The position numbers and the translations under genes were made by a program. Below, in pieces: positions 40,611 through 51,515 of a stretch of DNA of 64,000 nucleotides (positions within the stretch are counted from its first letter, which is position 1; each line of letters begins with the position of its first letter). The notes beneath the pieces were generated by a model. It saw nothing but the letters and a program-made list of their open reading frames with translations, did no database searches and was not told the DNA's origin. The stretch spans positions 1 through 64,000 of the forward strand of contig CAJEXI010000013.1 of the NCBI GenBank assembly GCA_903994455.1, given 5' to 3'. The DNA comes from an uncultured Chlorobiaceae bacterium (lineage in GTDB: Bacteria > Bacteroidota > Chlorobiia > Chlorobiales > Chlorobiaceae).

Positions 40611-43441
40611 ACAACAGACAACTTGACTTCTTTTCTTCTGTCGGTCAGGAGATCAGCGCCAAAGTCACTGCGACCGTCCAGAAAAAACCAACCCTCTTTT
40701 TGATCGATGGCATGGCCATGGTCTACCGGGCTTTTTTTGCCCTGCACCGGGCAGGCATGACCAGTCAGGACGGAATGCCAACCGGTGCCATCTATGGCTT
40801 TGCGAGTGCGCTGCTTAAAATCTTTGAAACCTGGAAGCCGAACTACCTCGCTGCGGTCTTTGACAGTAAGGAAAAAACATTCAGGCACGATCTTTACCCT
40901 TTATACAAAGCCAATCGGCCAGCACCGCCAGAGGAGCTTATCATGCAGCTTGATGCCATCTTCGAGCTGCTTGAAGCCTTCAATATTCCGCTCATCAAAA
41001 CAGCCGGATATGAGGCTGATGATCTGATCGGCACAACCGCCAGAAAATTTGAACAGACTTGCCAGGTTTACCTTGTCACCCCTGACAAAGATCTTGCCCA
41101 ACTGGTTCATGAGGGAGTAAAAATCCTGAAGCCCGCCAAAAACCAGCATGAGCTTGAGTTATTTGGAATAAAAGAGATTACTGAACAATTCGGAGTTCCG
41201 CCAGCGCTCTTCACCCAGTATTTGACTCTCTGCGGTGATGTCTCCGACAATATTCCTGGCGCAAAAGGAATAGGACCAAAAACGGCCGCAGCCCTGCTTG
41301 GCAAATACCACTCCCTGAAAAATATCTATTCCCATCTTGACCGTCTCTCCCCAAAAACCCGACTTAGTCTGGAGGAATTTCAACCGCAGCTCACTCTGAT
41401 AACACAGTTGGTCACCATACGCACCGACCTGCAAATTACTGTTACCCTGAACGAACTTGCCTGCGGATTGCCAGACCGGACAAAACTGGTGCCTCTGCTG
41501 CAAAAGCTTGGCCTTAAAACCATTGCATCCAGAGTACCGGCTATCTTTGAGGCACTGTTGCAGAATCCTTCGGGATCTGCGCCACTTGATACAGACCCGT
41601 ACGCCCCCCTTGAGGAGGAGCACTCAACGCCCATACAGCCGCAAGCTGGAACCAGGTATACCCTTGTCGATACAGAAGAAAAACTGCACGCGTTTGTCGA
41701 GTCACTGCAAAAGGCATCACCTCTTGCCGTTGATACCGAAACAACCAGCCTTGACACCTTTGAAGCTGAACTGGCAGGTATCTCCATCTCTATTGAGGCC
41801 GGAAAAGCTGGCTTTGTCTCTTTTGCCCGCGATGCCGTTGACCTGAAAAGAGGACTTGAGATGCTCAAGCCACTGCTTGAAGAGGCATCACTGCCAAAAA
41901 CCGGCCAGAATCTCAAATACGACATTCTCGTTCTGAAAAAATATGGCATCAATCTTTCGCCTGTTGGATTTGACTCCATGATTGCCAGCTATGTGCTCAA
42001 CCCCGATGAAAGACACAATCTTGATGATCTTGCGGCCAACCATTTAGGCTACCGAACCACAACCTATGATGAACTGGTGGGGTCAGGAAAAACGAAACTC
42101 CACATTTTTGAGGTTGATCCAATAAAGCTTTCGGACTATGCCTGCCAGGATGCCGACCTTGCCCTCCAGCTCGAAGAGAGCTTCCGAAAAAATTTTGAAG
42201 CTGAAAAAGAGCTGCTCTGGCTGTGCGAACAGATAGAATTTCCGCTGGTCAGTGTTTTGGCGGCGATGGAGTACGCAGGAGTCTCTATCGACATCGAACA
42301 TCTGGCAAAGACCTCCGGCACCGTCAAACAACAACTCGATCTTTTGACAGAAAAAATTTATGCCGCAGCAGGATCTGTCTTCAATATCGATTCTCCGAAG
42401 CAGCTTTCACATATTCTTTTCAATGTGTTAAAACTGCCAACAAAAAAAACCACAAAAACAGGCTTTTCCACCAATGTTGAGGTGCTTGAAGAGCTTGCGC
42501 CGCTTCATCCGGTCGCCAGCACTCTGCTCGAATACAGGACGATGCAGAAACTCAAGAACACCTATATTGACGCCTTGCCGAAAATGGTCAATCCGACAAC
42601 CGGAAAACTGCATACCTCTTTTAACCAGCATATAACCGCTACAGGACGGCTCTCCTCCTCCAATCCAAACCTGCAAAATATTCCGATACGCACCTCTCTC
42701 GGTAAAGAGATACGTCGGGCGTTCATACCCTCATCACCCGACAACTGGCTTCTTTCTGCCGATTACTCCCAGATCGAGCTGCGAATTGCTGCCGAAATCT
42801 CCAAAGACCCTCAGCTCATCGAAGCATTCCGCAACCGGGAAGACATCCACACCGCAACCGCAAAAGTGATCTTCAGCACCGACAAGATTAACAGCGATAT
42901 GCGGCGCAAGGCAAAAGAGGTAAATTTTGGGGTTCTTTACGGCATCATGCCTTTTGGTCTCTCAAAGAGGCTCAACATCTCCCGGTCAGAGGCCGCGACG
43001 ATTATCGATACTTACAAATCAAAATATCCCGGACTTTTTATCGCGCTGCAAAACATTATTGAACTTGGCAAAAAAAACGGTTACGTCTCCACCCTTCTCG
43101 GGCGACGCCGCTACCTTGCCGACCTCAACAGCCGCAACACCAACTTGCAAAAAGCGGCTGAACGGGCGGCTATGAATACCCCTGTTCAGGGTACGGCTGC
43201 CGACATCATCAAGTGCGCCATGAACCTCTGCAGCCAGCGCATGAAAAAAAACCTGATGAAGTCCGTCATGCTGCTGCAAGTGCACGACGAACTGCTTTTC
43301 GAAACCACTGAGGATGAAAAGGAGCCGCTTTCCGTCTTGGTTGAACAGGCAATGATTGAAGCAGCAATCATTTGTGGGCTTAAAAATGTTCCCGTCGAGG
43401 TTGATACGGGTATTGGAAAAAACTGGCTCGAAGCCCACTAA
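40607..43441 (+). CDS. polA: DNA polymerase I
   Basis: A 944-residue enzyme with all three domains. 5' nuclease: LFLIDGMAMVYRAFFAL, AGYEADDLIGT, CGDVSDNIPGAKGIGPKTA. 3'-5' exonuclease with residues intact: DTETTSLDTFEAEL, GQNLKYDILVL, YACQDADLAL, so proofreading should work. Polymerase: motif A DYSQIELR, motif B RRKAKEVNFGVLYGIMPFG, motif C LLQVHDELLFE. An extra 27 N-terminal residues precede the nuclease fold. Translationally coupled to pheA, an unusual partner. Confidence 0.97.
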   Translation: MNNRQLDFFSSVGQEISAKVTATVQKKPTLFLIDGMAMVYRAFFALHRAGMTSQDGMPTGAIYGFASALLKIFETWKPNYLAAVFDSKEKTFRHDLYPLYKANRPAPPEELIMQLDAIFELLEAFNIPLIKTAGYEADDLIGTTARKFEQTCQVYLVTPDKDLAQLVHEGVKILKPAKNQHELELFGIKEITEQFGVPPALFTQYLTLCGDVSDNIPGAKGIGPKTAAALLGKYHSLKNIYSHLDRLSPKTRLSLEEFQPQLTLITQLVTIRTDLQITVTLNELACGLPDRTKLVPLLQKLGLKTIASRVPAIFEALLQNPSGSAPLDTDPYAPLEEEHSTPIQPQAGTRYTLVDTEEKLHAFVESLQKASPLAVDTETTSLDTFEAELAGISISIEAGKAGFVSFARDAVDLKRGLEMLKPLLEEASLPKTGQNLKYDILVLKKYGINLSPVGFDSMIASYVLNPDERHNLDDLAANHLGYRTTTYDELVGSGKTKLHIFEVDPIKLSDYACQDADLALQLEESFRKNFEAEKELLWLCEQIEFPLVSVLAAMEYAGVSIDIEHLAKTSGTVKQQLDLLTEKIYAAAGSVFNIDSPKQLSHILFNVLKLPTKKTTKTGFSTNVEVLEELAPLHPVASTLLEYRTMQKLKNTYIDALPKMVNPTTGKLHTSFNQHITATGRLSSSNPNLQNIPIRTSLGKEIRRAFIPSSPDNWLLSADYSQIELRIAAEISKDPQLIEAFRNREDIHTATAKVIFSTDKINSDMRRKAKEVNFGVLYGIMPFGLSKRLNISRSEAATIIDTYKSKYPGLFIALQNIIELGKKNGYVSTLLGRRRYLADLNSRNTNLQKAAERAAMNTPVQGTAADIIKCAMNLCSQRMKKNLMKSVMLLQVHDELLFETTEDEKEPLSVLVEQAMIEAAIICGLKNVPVEVDTGIGKNWLEAH

Positions 43442-43594
43442 GCATTGACTTACAGAAAAAGTTTTCCTATATTCTGCGATAGGAGAAGCAAGATTGTTCA
43501 GACAAAACAACCAGGATACCGCATGACCTCTAAAAATCGGTTTGTGACTCTGTCTGAATTCAGGCTGGAATTATTGGTTTTGCTGGAGGTACGC

Positions 43595-44290
43595 ATGGCA
43601 AAAGCTGCATCTGCTCTTTTATCGGTATTGCTCTTCTCTTTTTTCTGCACATCCACAACTCTTCTGGCTGGGGAAAAACAGCCTGGCGATGCAAAGGCAA
43701 AAACTGCTGAAAGTCTTCTGGCAAGCACGGAAAAGATGATTGAACAACTGATTATGGAGATCGACCTGCTGCAGGACAATGCAACTGAACCGACCGAGCT
43801 GGCTGAAAATCCCAATCCAACCTCTTTTTTTTCCAGTGTACCAAATATCAAACCCGTCAGTGGTTCAATTACCAGTACTTTTGGTGTCCGGGTTCATCCG
43901 ATCTACAATATCTCTCTTTTTCACTCAGGCATCGATATCTCCGCCTCCGAAGGCACCAGGATAGAGACAACAGGTGACGGAATTGTTGCTTTTTCAGGGT
44001 ATGACAAAGGTTACGGACAAAAAATAACCATCAACCACGGCTACGGCTATAAAACCATCTATGCACACCTGTCAAAATCTCTGGTACGACAGGGCCAAAA
44101 AGTCAAGCGGGGCGACATCATTGCGCTTTCTGGAAACACTGGCGTATCAACAGGGCCGCATCTTCACTACGAAGTACTGAAGAATAACGTAAAAGTCAAC
44201 CCGACGGCTTATTTCTTTGATGAAACAAATCCGGGAAAGTTTACAACGACACAAAAAACTGAACCAGACGGACGTAACCATAACTCTTAA
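43595..44290 (+). CDS. Exported M23 (LytM-type) peptidase
   Basis: A periplasmic murein endopeptidase or an activator-like relative. A signal peptide (MAKAASALLSVLLFSFFC) is followed by a short helical linker and the LytM domain (about 95-215): zinc ligands in HSGIDISA and HLHYEVLKN, with GQKVKRGDIIALSGNTGVSTGPH between. Catalytic histidines are retained, so it should be active. 231 residues. I place the start at ATG 43595, preceded by GGAGGT at the right distance; the longer frame to 43445 is unlikely. Confidence 0.92.
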   Translation: MAKAASALLSVLLFSFFCTSTTLLAGEKQPGDAKAKTAESLLASTEKMIEQLIMEIDLLQDNATEPTELAENPNPTSFFSSVPNIKPVSGSITSTFGVRVHPIYNISLFHSGIDISASEGTRIETTGDGIVAFSGYDKGYGQKITINHGYGYKTIYAHLSKSLVRQGQKVKRGDIIALSGNTGVSTGPHLHYEVLKNNVKVNPTAYFFDETNPGKFTTTQKTEPDGRNHNS

Positions 44291-44307
44291 CCTGAACAAC
44301 TCGTAGT

Positions 44308-44535
44308 ATGTACTGGAATTTAGACCTTGCCCGTTATATAGCTGATGCTCCATGGCCTGTAACAAAAGATGAACTCATCAATTACGCGAACAGAACCGGT
44401 GCACCTCAGCAGGTTATTGAAAACCTTGTCGATCTTCCCGACAGCGATGAAATGTATGAAAGCCTGGATGAAATATGGCCAGACTACCCTACTGACGAAG
44501 ACTTTGGCTATGGGGATGAAGATCCCTTGACATAG
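44308..44535 (+). CDS. DUF2795 protein
   Basis: A 75-residue acidic protein with the DUF2795 pattern: ARYIADAPWPVTKDELINYANRTGAPQQVIENLVDLPD. Function of the domain is unknown; it occurs in small proteins across many bacteria. The C-terminus is very acidic (DYPTDEDFGYGDEDPL). It lies 17 bases after the peptidase and 24 before the BamA-like gene, so may be co-transcribed with both. Confidence 0.82.
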   Translation: MYWNLDLARYIADAPWPVTKDELINYANRTGAPQQVIENLVDLPDSDEMYESLDEIWPDYPTDEDFGYGDEDPLT

Positions 44536-44559
44536 AAGAGAACAAAACGGAATTCATGT

Positions 44560-46761
44560 TTGGCAAAAGCGCTCACTTTTATAACCCTTGTGCTTTTTTG
44601 TGCCTTTTCTGTTCATGGTCAATCTGACCGCAGAAGTGAAAAGAGTGCTTTTTGGCCACCTTATGTAGGAAAAATCAATATCAGGGGCAATACGTCGATT
44701 AGCGAAGAGGAACTTCGCCTGATCATCAATACCTCTGAAAACAGATCTTTTCTTGGGCTCGGCCTTTTTGGCGGCGCTCAAAAACTGTTCAATTCCGAAG
44801 AGTTTGCCAAAGATATCTCTTTGATCAAAAAGCTTTATACCTACAAGGGATATTTTTTTACCGACGTGGACACCACCATTGTCCGAAAAAACAACGGCAA
44901 AAAAGTTAATCTGGACATCCTGATTCATGAACATGAACCATCCAAAGTTGATGCGTTTCGTTATGAAGGGCTTGAACGCCTTCCTGCAGAACTTAAAACA
45001 GAGTATCTCAGCCAAAAACGGCTTGCATTAAATGATGTTTTTTCCGTCGAACGGCTTATTGAAGAGCGCGACCGTACTCTCGCTTTTTTCAGGGAGTACG
45101 GTTTCACTTTTTTTCACGAAGACAGTATCCGCATCAAGGTGGATACCGTCGGGACTCATGCTGGAATCCTCTTCAGGCTCAACCTGCCGAAAAGGCTGAA
45201 ATACGGCCCTGTCCATGCTATCGTTCATAATCAACAGCAAAACAATCCTGCTCAAAAAGAGAAGACTTTTTTTCAGGAGAACATCCATGGCCGTATTCTT
45301 GGGAAAGAGAAAATCTTGCCTGCTCTTGTCACCTCTGCCATCGAATTCCGGCCTGGAAATTATACCCGGCAGAGCCTTGAACAACGCACCTTGCAGAATC
45401 TCGGCGCAACCAATGTTTTTTCATCACTTTACATTACACCCGATTCGGTGCATGCTGGCGAACTCTACACAACGATCAACCTTGAAACAGCGCCAAAACA
45501 CCAGATAGAGCCAAAAATTCTGGTTGATAACCGTTATGGCCCCCTTTTTTTCGGCACCTCTCTTGGTTATGAAAACAAAAACTTTTTTGGTGGAGGGGAA
45601 CAGTTCCGTATATCTACCGAATACGGTACTCAGGCCAGTTCCAGCAGCAAGCTGCTATCAAACCTTGATGCAGACCAATACAGCAAAATAATTCCATACG
45701 AATTCAGCCTGAAAAGCACTCTGGTCATGCCTGTTCTCAAAAAGAACGGCAATTTCTATTCGACAGCAGTTGAATATGCAACCACAAAACAGCCCGTGCT
45801 GCTCTCAAGCAAAAGCGGATTGATCCGAGGCACCTACAACGCCCGCCTGAATCCTTCATCACGCCTGAATTTTGACTTTTTTGAAATTGAGTGGGTCAAA
45901 AAAGACTCTCTCAGAGGATTTAAACAACTCTTTAAAACCGATCTTGCCAAAAATATCAGAATTGACCCCTCCAGTGAAGCCGCAGTCAACGCAGGCATTG
46001 ACAGCCTTATGAACACCCATTTCAACCAGACTTTCCGGCTTCGCTACAACTCTACAAACCGACAGAGCGTTCTTCCGAAAAAGACAATAGTGAACCTCGA
46101 CCTTCTTCTTGAGGAATCAGGAAGCCTTGCCTGGCTGATCGATAATTATATTGACACAAAACATTACAGCGGGTTCACCCATAACGATCCCCAAATTTTC
46201 GGCACAACCTATTCTCAGTATATAAAACTTGAAAGCGGATTGGGCTTTGCAAAAAACTTGTCAACAAAAAGCCAGCTTGCCGGAAAAGGGCGAATAGGAT
46301 GGATGATGCCTTATGGCAAAGCGGATGCAACACCTGAAGAACGCCGTTTCTATGCCGGAGGGGCAAACGACATGCGGGGCTGGCTTTTCAATACACTAGG
46401 GCCAGGTCGCAGTGCAAGCGATGCCGCGTCAAATTTCGGTGCCGACATCAAGCTTGAACTCAGTCTGGAATACCGTCTGAAATTTTTCAGATTCCTCAAC
46501 CAGTCTTCAGGAATAACGTTCTTTACCGATGCAGGAAACATCTGGGACCGAACCGGACCATACGCGTTGACCCTTGACTCCCTGACAAAAGACTTCGCCT
46601 GGGACTCAGGGGTTGGCCTGAGAATCGGCTCCCCTATCGGCCCGTTCCGTTTCGATTTTGCCTATAAACTCCATGACCCGACTGAAGCAAAACCCTGGCG
46701 TTTCTCAGCCTTGAACATCGGTAATTACACCTTCAATTTTGGAATTGGTGAAGCTTTTTAA
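44560..46761 (+). CDS. BamA/Omp85-family outer-membrane protein
   Basis: A 733-residue Omp85-type protein. Signal peptide (AKALTFITLVLFCAFSVHG), then two or three POTRA-like domains (GKINIRGNTSISEEELRLII, then KVDAFRYEGLERLPAELK and FRPGNYTRQSLEQRTLQNLGATNVFSS), and a C-terminal barrel from about residue 310, ending in the typical aromatic TFNFGIGEAF. RRFYAGGANDMRGW matches the conserved loop-6 VRGF/Y-type motif. It is shorter than main BamA proteins, so may be a TamA-like or paralogous assembly factor. The start is TTG at 44560; an ATG at 44556 is out of frame. Confidence 0.88.
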   Translation: MAKALTFITLVLFCAFSVHGQSDRRSEKSAFWPPYVGKINIRGNTSISEEELRLIINTSENRSFLGLGLFGGAQKLFNSEEFAKDISLIKKLYTYKGYFFTDVDTTIVRKNNGKKVNLDILIHEHEPSKVDAFRYEGLERLPAELKTEYLSQKRLALNDVFSVERLIEERDRTLAFFREYGFTFFHEDSIRIKVDTVGTHAGILFRLNLPKRLKYGPVHAIVHNQQQNNPAQKEKTFFQENIHGRILGKEKILPALVTSAIEFRPGNYTRQSLEQRTLQNLGATNVFSSLYITPDSVHAGELYTTINLETAPKHQIEPKILVDNRYGPLFFGTSLGYENKNFFGGGEQFRISTEYGTQASSSSKLLSNLDADQYSKIIPYEFSLKSTLVMPVLKKNGNFYSTAVEYATTKQPVLLSSKSGLIRGTYNARLNPSSRLNFDFFEIEWVKKDSLRGFKQLFKTDLAKNIRIDPSSEAAVNAGIDSLMNTHFNQTFRLRYNSTNRQSVLPKKTIVNLDLLLEESGSLAWLIDNYIDTKHYSGFTHNDPQIFGTTYSQYIKLESGLGFAKNLSTKSQLAGKGRIGWMMPYGKADATPEERRFYAGGANDMRGWLFNTLGPGRSASDAASNFGADIKLELSLEYRLKFFRFLNQSSGITFFTDAGNIWDRTGPYALTLDSLTKDFAWDSGVGLRIGSPIGPFRFDFAYKLHDPTEAKPWRFSALNIGNYTFNFGIGEAF

Positions 46762-46805
46762 TTATTTGCCCAAGTTATTTTTTTCACGATCAAGGACATA
46801 TTCCC

Positions 46806-47471
46806 ATGACAGCGCCATCAACACTTCTCGCACCTTCCATTCTTTCAGCAGACTTCACCCGGCTTGAACACTCGATTGCGATTGCCACAAAAGCAGGCGC
46901 AGACTGGATGCACTGCGATATCATGGACGGCAATTTTGTCCCCAACATCACCTTCGGGCCTCTCATCGTACAGACTATTGCGGCTTGCACCCCAATGATT
47001 ATCGACACCCATCTGATGATTGCCGATCCAGACCGCTTCATTGAAGATTTTGTCAAAGCCGGTTCTCACCAGATTACCGTGCATCAGGAAGCCTGCCCGC
47101 ACCTCCACCGCACCATTCAGTTCATTAAAAGCCTTGGCGCAAAAGCTGGTGTCTCAATCAATCCGGGAACTTCGCTCTCAACACTGGATTCCATTCTGCC
47201 GGATCTTGACCTTGTCCTGCTGATGTCGGTCAATCCCGGATTCGGGGGGCAGAAGTTCATACCATCATCAATTGGAAAAATTCGCCAGCTTCATGAAATG
47301 CGCTTGATGGCCAATCCGCAGATGATCATCGCCATCGACGGAGGAATAACTGAGGAAAATGCCCAGGAAGTAGTCTCGGCCGGAGCCGATGCACTGATTG
47401 CCGGCACCGCATTCTTCAAATCGGCCGATCCGGAACGCACTGCGGCAAACATCAGGGCTATGACCAGATAA
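46806..47471 (+). CDS. rpe: Ribulose-phosphate 3-epimerase
   Basis: Interconverts ribulose 5-phosphate and xylulose 5-phosphate. TIM-barrel motifs: [51 protein letters not shown], and IDGGITEEN; metal-binding and catalytic residues (His, Asp, Asp) are present. 221 residues. It ends 14 bases into the convergent trpC gene, with no room for a separate terminator. Confidence 0.96.
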   Translation: MTAPSTLLAPSILSADFTRLEHSIAIATKAGADWMHCDIMDGNFVPNITFGPLIVQTIAACTPMIIDTHLMIADPDRFIEDFVKAGSHQITVHQEACPHLHRTIQFIKSLGAKAGVSINPGTSLSTLDSILPDLDLVLLMSVNPGFGGQKFIPSSIGKIRQLHEMRLMANPQMIIAIDGGITEENAQEVVSAGADALIAGTAFFKSADPERTAANIRAMTR

Positions 47472-48228
47472 TGTCGCGAAGCTCGGGGCTGCTATGCAGA
47501 CCCTCTCCTATCAGGACGGCATCAAACAATGCCGTCTCGACAAGGGCGATATCAGCAGAGGTTTTCAGGCCACTTTCGGCCACAGCAATAACACCGGAAG
47601 GAATAGAGGAGCGGAGCGTTACCGAGGTATGGAGATCGACTGAAAAATCTTTCAGGTTGCGGTTATTGACCCCGATGATTGCGGCACCCTTTTCCAGAGC
47701 GATGTCCAGCTCCAGGCGGTCATGCACTTCAACAAGAACATGCAGGCCAAGAGCAGCAGCAAGCTGCAGATAATCTCCAAGTTGCGCAGGATCAAGCGCC
47801 GCCACAATCAGCAGAATGGCATCAGCGCCAATCAGCCGTGACTCAAAGATCTGTGATTCATCAAGAATAAAATCCTTGCGCAGGACTGGCAAAGGAAATG
47901 AGCGGCTCACCTGTTGAAGATAGTCGATGGAACCCTGAAAAAACTGGCGATCCGTCAGCACCGAATAGGCTGCGGCGCCAAGCTCTCCATAGCGACGGGC
48001 CATCACAACAGGATCAAAATCTTTGACAATAAGACCACGTGAAGGGGAGGCTTTTTTGATTTCGGCAATCAGCCTCAACCCACGATCCGCACGCCTGATG
48101 GCAGCAGTAAAATCACGGGTGGAAGCCAGAGAGCCCCGCAGCTCCCAATAACGCTCTGCAGGCTTCTGCTTTCCAAGCTCCACGATTTCCCGCTTTTTCT
48201 CCTCTAATATCCGGGTAAGATAGGTCAT
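47458..48228 (-). CDS. trpC: Indole-3-glycerol-phosphate synthase
   Basis: Fifth step of tryptophan synthesis, forming indole-3-glycerol phosphate. Conserved residues appear in [16 protein letters not shown] (catalytic Lys), [15 protein letters not shown] (second Lys), [24 protein letters not shown] and IAVAESGL. 256 residues, monofunctional. It follows carB by six bases, pairing pyrimidine/arginine with tryptophan genes in one operon, likely a lineage-specific arrangement. Confidence 0.95.
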   Translation of the reverse strand: MTYLTRILEEKKREIVELGKQKPAERYWELRGSLASTRDFTAAIRRADRGLRLIAEIKKASPSRGLIVKDFDPVVMARRYGELGAAAYSVLTDRQFFQGSIDYLQQVSRSFPLPVLRKDFILDESQIFESRLIGADAILLIVAALDPAQLGDYLQLAAALGLHVLVEVHDRLELDIALEKGAAIIGVNNRNLKDFSVDLHTSVTLRSSIPSGVIAVAESGLKTSADIALVETALFDAVLIGEGLHSSPELRDIIWS

Positions 48229-48234
48229 GGCAGA

Positions 48235-49713
48235 TCAGTCAGCAGCGGCCAGTTGGCGTAACTCCCCTTCGAGCTCAACAATCTGAAGAATATTGTCCAG
48301 GAACCAGGGATCAATGCCGGTCGACTGATGCACCTCATCAATGGTTGCGCCAGCCTGGAAGGCATAACGAAGATAAAACAAGCGGTCGGCTTTGGGTATT
48401 TTAATTTTTTCAAGAATATCGGCTTTGGCAAACTTCTTTTGCTGCGGAGTCATGGCAAGCACATTCATGACATCCTTGCCGTCGGAACCAAGCCCGGCGC
48501 GACCTATTTCAAGACCACGGAGTGACTTCTGGAGTGCCTCCCTGAAATTTCTTCCAAAAGCCATAACTTCGCCAACAGACTTCATCTGCACACCAAGACG
48601 GGCATCAACATTCTTGAACTTTTCAAAATCCCATCGAGGAATCTTGACCACACAATAGTCAATGGCCGGCTCAAAACTTGCAGGAGTTGTTTTTGTAATA
48701 TCATTGAGAATCTCATCAAGCCTGTAACCCACCGCAAGTTTGGCTGCTACCTTGGCAATCGGAAAACCGGTTGCCTTCGAGGCCAGCGCCGAACTGCGCG
48801 ACACACGGGGATTCATCTCAATCACCACAATACGACCATTCAGCGGATTAATGGCAAACTGAATATTGCTGCCACCGGTCTCAACACCGATCTCCCTGAT
48901 AATTCTGATTGAGGCATCCCTGAGCTCCTGATACTGACGGTCGGTAAGCGTCTGGGCCGGTGCCACAGTAATGCTGTCTCCGGTATGCACCCCCATAGGG
49001 TCAACATTCTCAATGGAGCAGACAATAATCACATTATCAGCCAGATCACGAATTACCTCAAGCTCAAACTCTTTCCAGCCAGTCAAACACTCCTCAACAA
49101 GCACCTCACTGATAGGACTTTCCATAAGCCCCCGGCGCACTGCTTCGTAATAGTCGGCTTTTGTTTCGGCAAAACCGCCGCCGGTTCCACCAAGCGTAAA
49201 CGAGGGACGAATAACAATTGGAAGACCAATTTCGTCAAGTGCCTCTCTTGCCTCTTTTTCGTTGCGAACAAAAACACCTTTAGCCATTTCAAGGCCGATT
49301 TTCTTCATCGCATCGCTGAAAAACTCACGATTTTCAGCTTTTCTGATGGCACGAAGCTTGGCCCCAATCAGTTCAACGCCATTGCGCTCAAGAATACCTG
49401 ACTCAGCCAGACTGACCGCAATGTTCAGAGCCGTCTGACCACCCATCGTCGGCAAAAGCGCATCGGGTTTTTCACGTTCAATAATTTTCTGCACATATTC
49501 CGGCGTAATCGGCTCAATATAGGTCGCATCCGCAAACTCTATATCAGTCATAATCGTTGCAGGATTACTGTTAACCAGCACCACACGATAACCATCCTCC
49601 TTGAGAGCACGGCACGCCTGGGTCCCTGAATAATCAAATTCGCAGGCTTGACCGATCACAATCGGGCCTGCGCCAATCACTAAAATCGACTTGATATCTT
49701 CCCGCTTTGGCAC
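48235..49713 (-). CDS. carB: Carbamoyl-phosphate synthase large subunit, N-terminal half (split CarB)
   Basis: Matches the first, carboxyphosphate-forming ATP-grasp half of CarB plus part of the oligomerisation domain: [71 protein letters not shown]. The normal large subunit is about 1,070 residues; this one stops at 492 and the second ATP-grasp half is not in the window. It has clean ends and no frameshift, so it is probably a natural split subunit as in some Archaea, Aquifex and, as far as I recall, other Chlorobiaceae, with the rest encoded elsewhere. Confidence 0.9.
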   Translation of the reverse strand: MPKREDIKSILVIGAGPIVIGQACEFDYSGTQACRALKEDGYRVVLVNSNPATIMTDIEFADATYIEPITPEYVQKIIEREKPDALLPTMGGQTALNIAVSLAESGILERNGVELIGAKLRAIRKAENREFFSDAMKKIGLEMAKGVFVRNEKEAREALDEIGLPIVIRPSFTLGGTGGGFAETKADYYEAVRRGLMESPISEVLVEECLTGWKEFELEVIRDLADNVIIVCSIENVDPMGVHTGDSITVAPAQTLTDRQYQELRDASIRIIREIGVETGGSNIQFAINPLNGRIVVIEMNPRVSRSSALASKATGFPIAKVAAKLAVGYRLDEILNDITKTTPASFEPAIDYCVVKIPRWDFEKFKNVDARLGVQMKSVGEVMAFGRNFREALQKSLRGLEIGRAGLGSDGKDVMNVLAMTPQQKKFAKADILEKIKIPKADRLFYLRYAFQAGATIDEVHQSTGIDPWFLDNILQIVELEGELRQLAAAD

Positions 49714-49800
49714 GTTTTTTCGGGTTTAATACTTGGTAAGCTTTAAGAGAAGTAATGTACAAAATATTTCACGAGTTTTGTTCCCCCAAGCGAAGGCAAA

Positions 49801-50232
49801 CTACTCGACAACACGGATATGCTCCTGATGAAACCCTCCCGACTCCCTTCTTAGCCAAGCGGTCACCTCCTTTGGTTGTCGATTCATCAAGGCAATGATC
49901 AGCAACGTATGACCCGAATGGGCAAAATCGACATCATGAAGTGAAGGAATCGCCGGAGAATTGATATGGGAATGATAAGAGCCAATAATATTGTAACCAT
50001 GTCTCGTTGCCTCCCGTTCTACCTCAAGATACTCCTGATGGGAAATCTCAAAACCCTGCTCTTTGCCAAAATAGAGGCAGTTGCGGCAGGGGGCCACCTC
50101 ATAGACAATATTTTCTATATTGCCTCTGTGCTGATTTTCCCGTATTCCGACAAGCAGCCCGCAACATTCGTAAGGCAACTCCCGAAAAGCCTGCTCCTGA
50201 ATAATCTCGAATTGACGCCTGGGGAGTTTCAT
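49801..50232 (-). CDS. JAMM/Mov34-type metallopeptidase (M67)
   Basis: A 143-residue JAMM domain protein with complete zinc site: an N-terminal glutamate in LPYECCGLLVG, then GSYHSHINSPAIPSLHDVDFA (HxH plus Asp). Prokaryotic relatives remove the C-terminal residues of sulfur-carrier proteins or act in cysteine biosynthesis. It starts within the purD stop (ATGA overlap), so they are co-translated. Its substrate is not evident from its neighbours. Confidence 0.88.
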   Translation of the reverse strand: MKLPRRQFEIIQEQAFRELPYECCGLLVGIRENQHRGNIENIVYEVAPCRNCLYFGKEQGFEISHQEYLEVEREATRHGYNIIGSYHSHINSPAIPSLHDVDFAHSGHTLLIIALMNRQPKEVTAWLRRESGGFHQEHIRVVE

Positions 50233-51515
50233 GGCACAAGCCCTTTGGCCCCAATGTCTGTGCGGTGGCAGGAGCCGTCAAATCTGATCTTTTCAACAAT
50301 ACGATAAGCGCGGTCAATACTCTCCCTGAGCGTCTCGCCCAGCGCTGTTACCGAAAATACCCTTCCGCCCGCTGTGACAAGCTGCCCGCCTTCGATGGCC
50401 GTACCAGCATGAAACACCAGACAATCCTCCATTTCAGCAATATCTCCGGCAAGAGTAATCGCCTTGCCGGTTTCATAATGATCGGGATAGCCGCCGGAAG
50501 CGATCACAACCGTCGCTGCTGATTTCCGGTGCATCTCGAACGGTGCCTCATCAAGCGTTCCATCAACACTTGCCTGAAGAGCTGTCACAAAATCACTTTT
50601 TAGCAAGGGAAGCACCACCTGGGTTTCAGGATCGCCCAGACGAGCGTTGTACTCGACCACAAAAGGCTCTCCCCCGTCAATCATCAGTCCGACATACAAA
50701 AAACCGGTATAAGGAGACCCTTCTTCAGCCATACCTTTGAGAGTCGGCCTGATAATTCGCTCTTCAACCCTTTGCATCACCTCGGGAGTCACTATCGGGG
50801 CTGGAGCATAAGCCCCCATGCCGCCGGTATTTTTTCCGGTATCTCCGTCACCAATACGCTTGTGATCCTGTGCTGGCAAAAAAAGGCGATAGCGACGACC
50901 GTCAGTCAGGGCAAAGACGCTCGCCTCCTGACCCTGAAGAAACTCCTCAATCACAACCTCATTTCCGGCATCGCCAAAAATACGATCTTCAAACAGCTCC
51001 CTGATGGCCTTCAGCGCCTCCTCTTTCCCTGAGGTAATAAAAACCCCTTTTCCCGCACAAAGACCGCTTGCCTTAATCACCAGGGGATACAAAGTGTCAG
51101 GGGACGCAATAAAGCTGCCAGCCGCATGGGTATCGCGAAAAACATGATAGCCTGCCGTAGGAATAGCGTGACGCAGCATAAACTCTTTGGAAAAAACCTT
51201 GCTTGACTCAAGACGGGCAGCCGCTTGTGTTGGACCCACAATAAGCTTCTGTGCATCACGGAAAAGATCCACAATACCCAGTTCAAGCGGTTGCTCAGAG
51301 CCAACAACCGTCAGATCAATCCTGTTAGCAACAGCAAACCGGAGCAGATCATCCAGCGCTGTGGCTTTCAAAGGCACATTACAAACCTTTCCTCCCATCA
51401 GGGCGGTTCCGCCGTTCCCTGGTGCCACAAAAACCCGCTGCACACTCTCACTTTGTGCCACAGCCCGGCAGAGGGCATGTTCACGGGCACCACTTCCTAT
51501 AATCAATACCTTCAT
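50229..51515 (-). CDS. purD: Phosphoribosylamine-glycine ligase
   Basis: Second step of purine synthesis. N-terminal domain MKVLIIGSGAREHALCRAV, then the ATP-grasp core: LVIKASGLCAGKGVFI, VVIEEFLQGQEASVFALTDG, HKRIGDGDTGKNTGGMGAYAPAP and EYNARLGDPETQVVLP. With the start at 51515 it is 428 residues, the usual size. A 17-residue longer frame to ATG 51566 is possible. Co-translated with the JAMM peptidase. Confidence 0.95.
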   Translation of the reverse strand: MKVLIIGSGAREHALCRAVAQSESVQRVFVAPGNGGTALMGGKVCNVPLKATALDDLLRFAVANRIDLTVVGSEQPLELGIVDLFRDAQKLIVGPTQAAARLESSKVFSKEFMLRHAIPTAGYHVFRDTHAAGSFIASPDTLYPLVIKASGLCAGKGVFITSGKEEALKAIRELFEDRIFGDAGNEVVIEEFLQGQEASVFALTDGRRYRLFLPAQDHKRIGDGDTGKNTGGMGAYAPAPIVTPEVMQRVEERIIRPTLKGMAEEGSPYTGFLYVGLMIDGGEPFVVEYNARLGDPETQVVLPLLKSDFVTALQASVDGTLDEAPFEMHRKSAATVVIASGGYPDHYETGKAITLAGDIAEMEDCLVFHAGTAIEGGQLVTAGGRVFSVTALGETLRESIDRAYRIVEKIRFDGSCHRTDIGAKGLVP

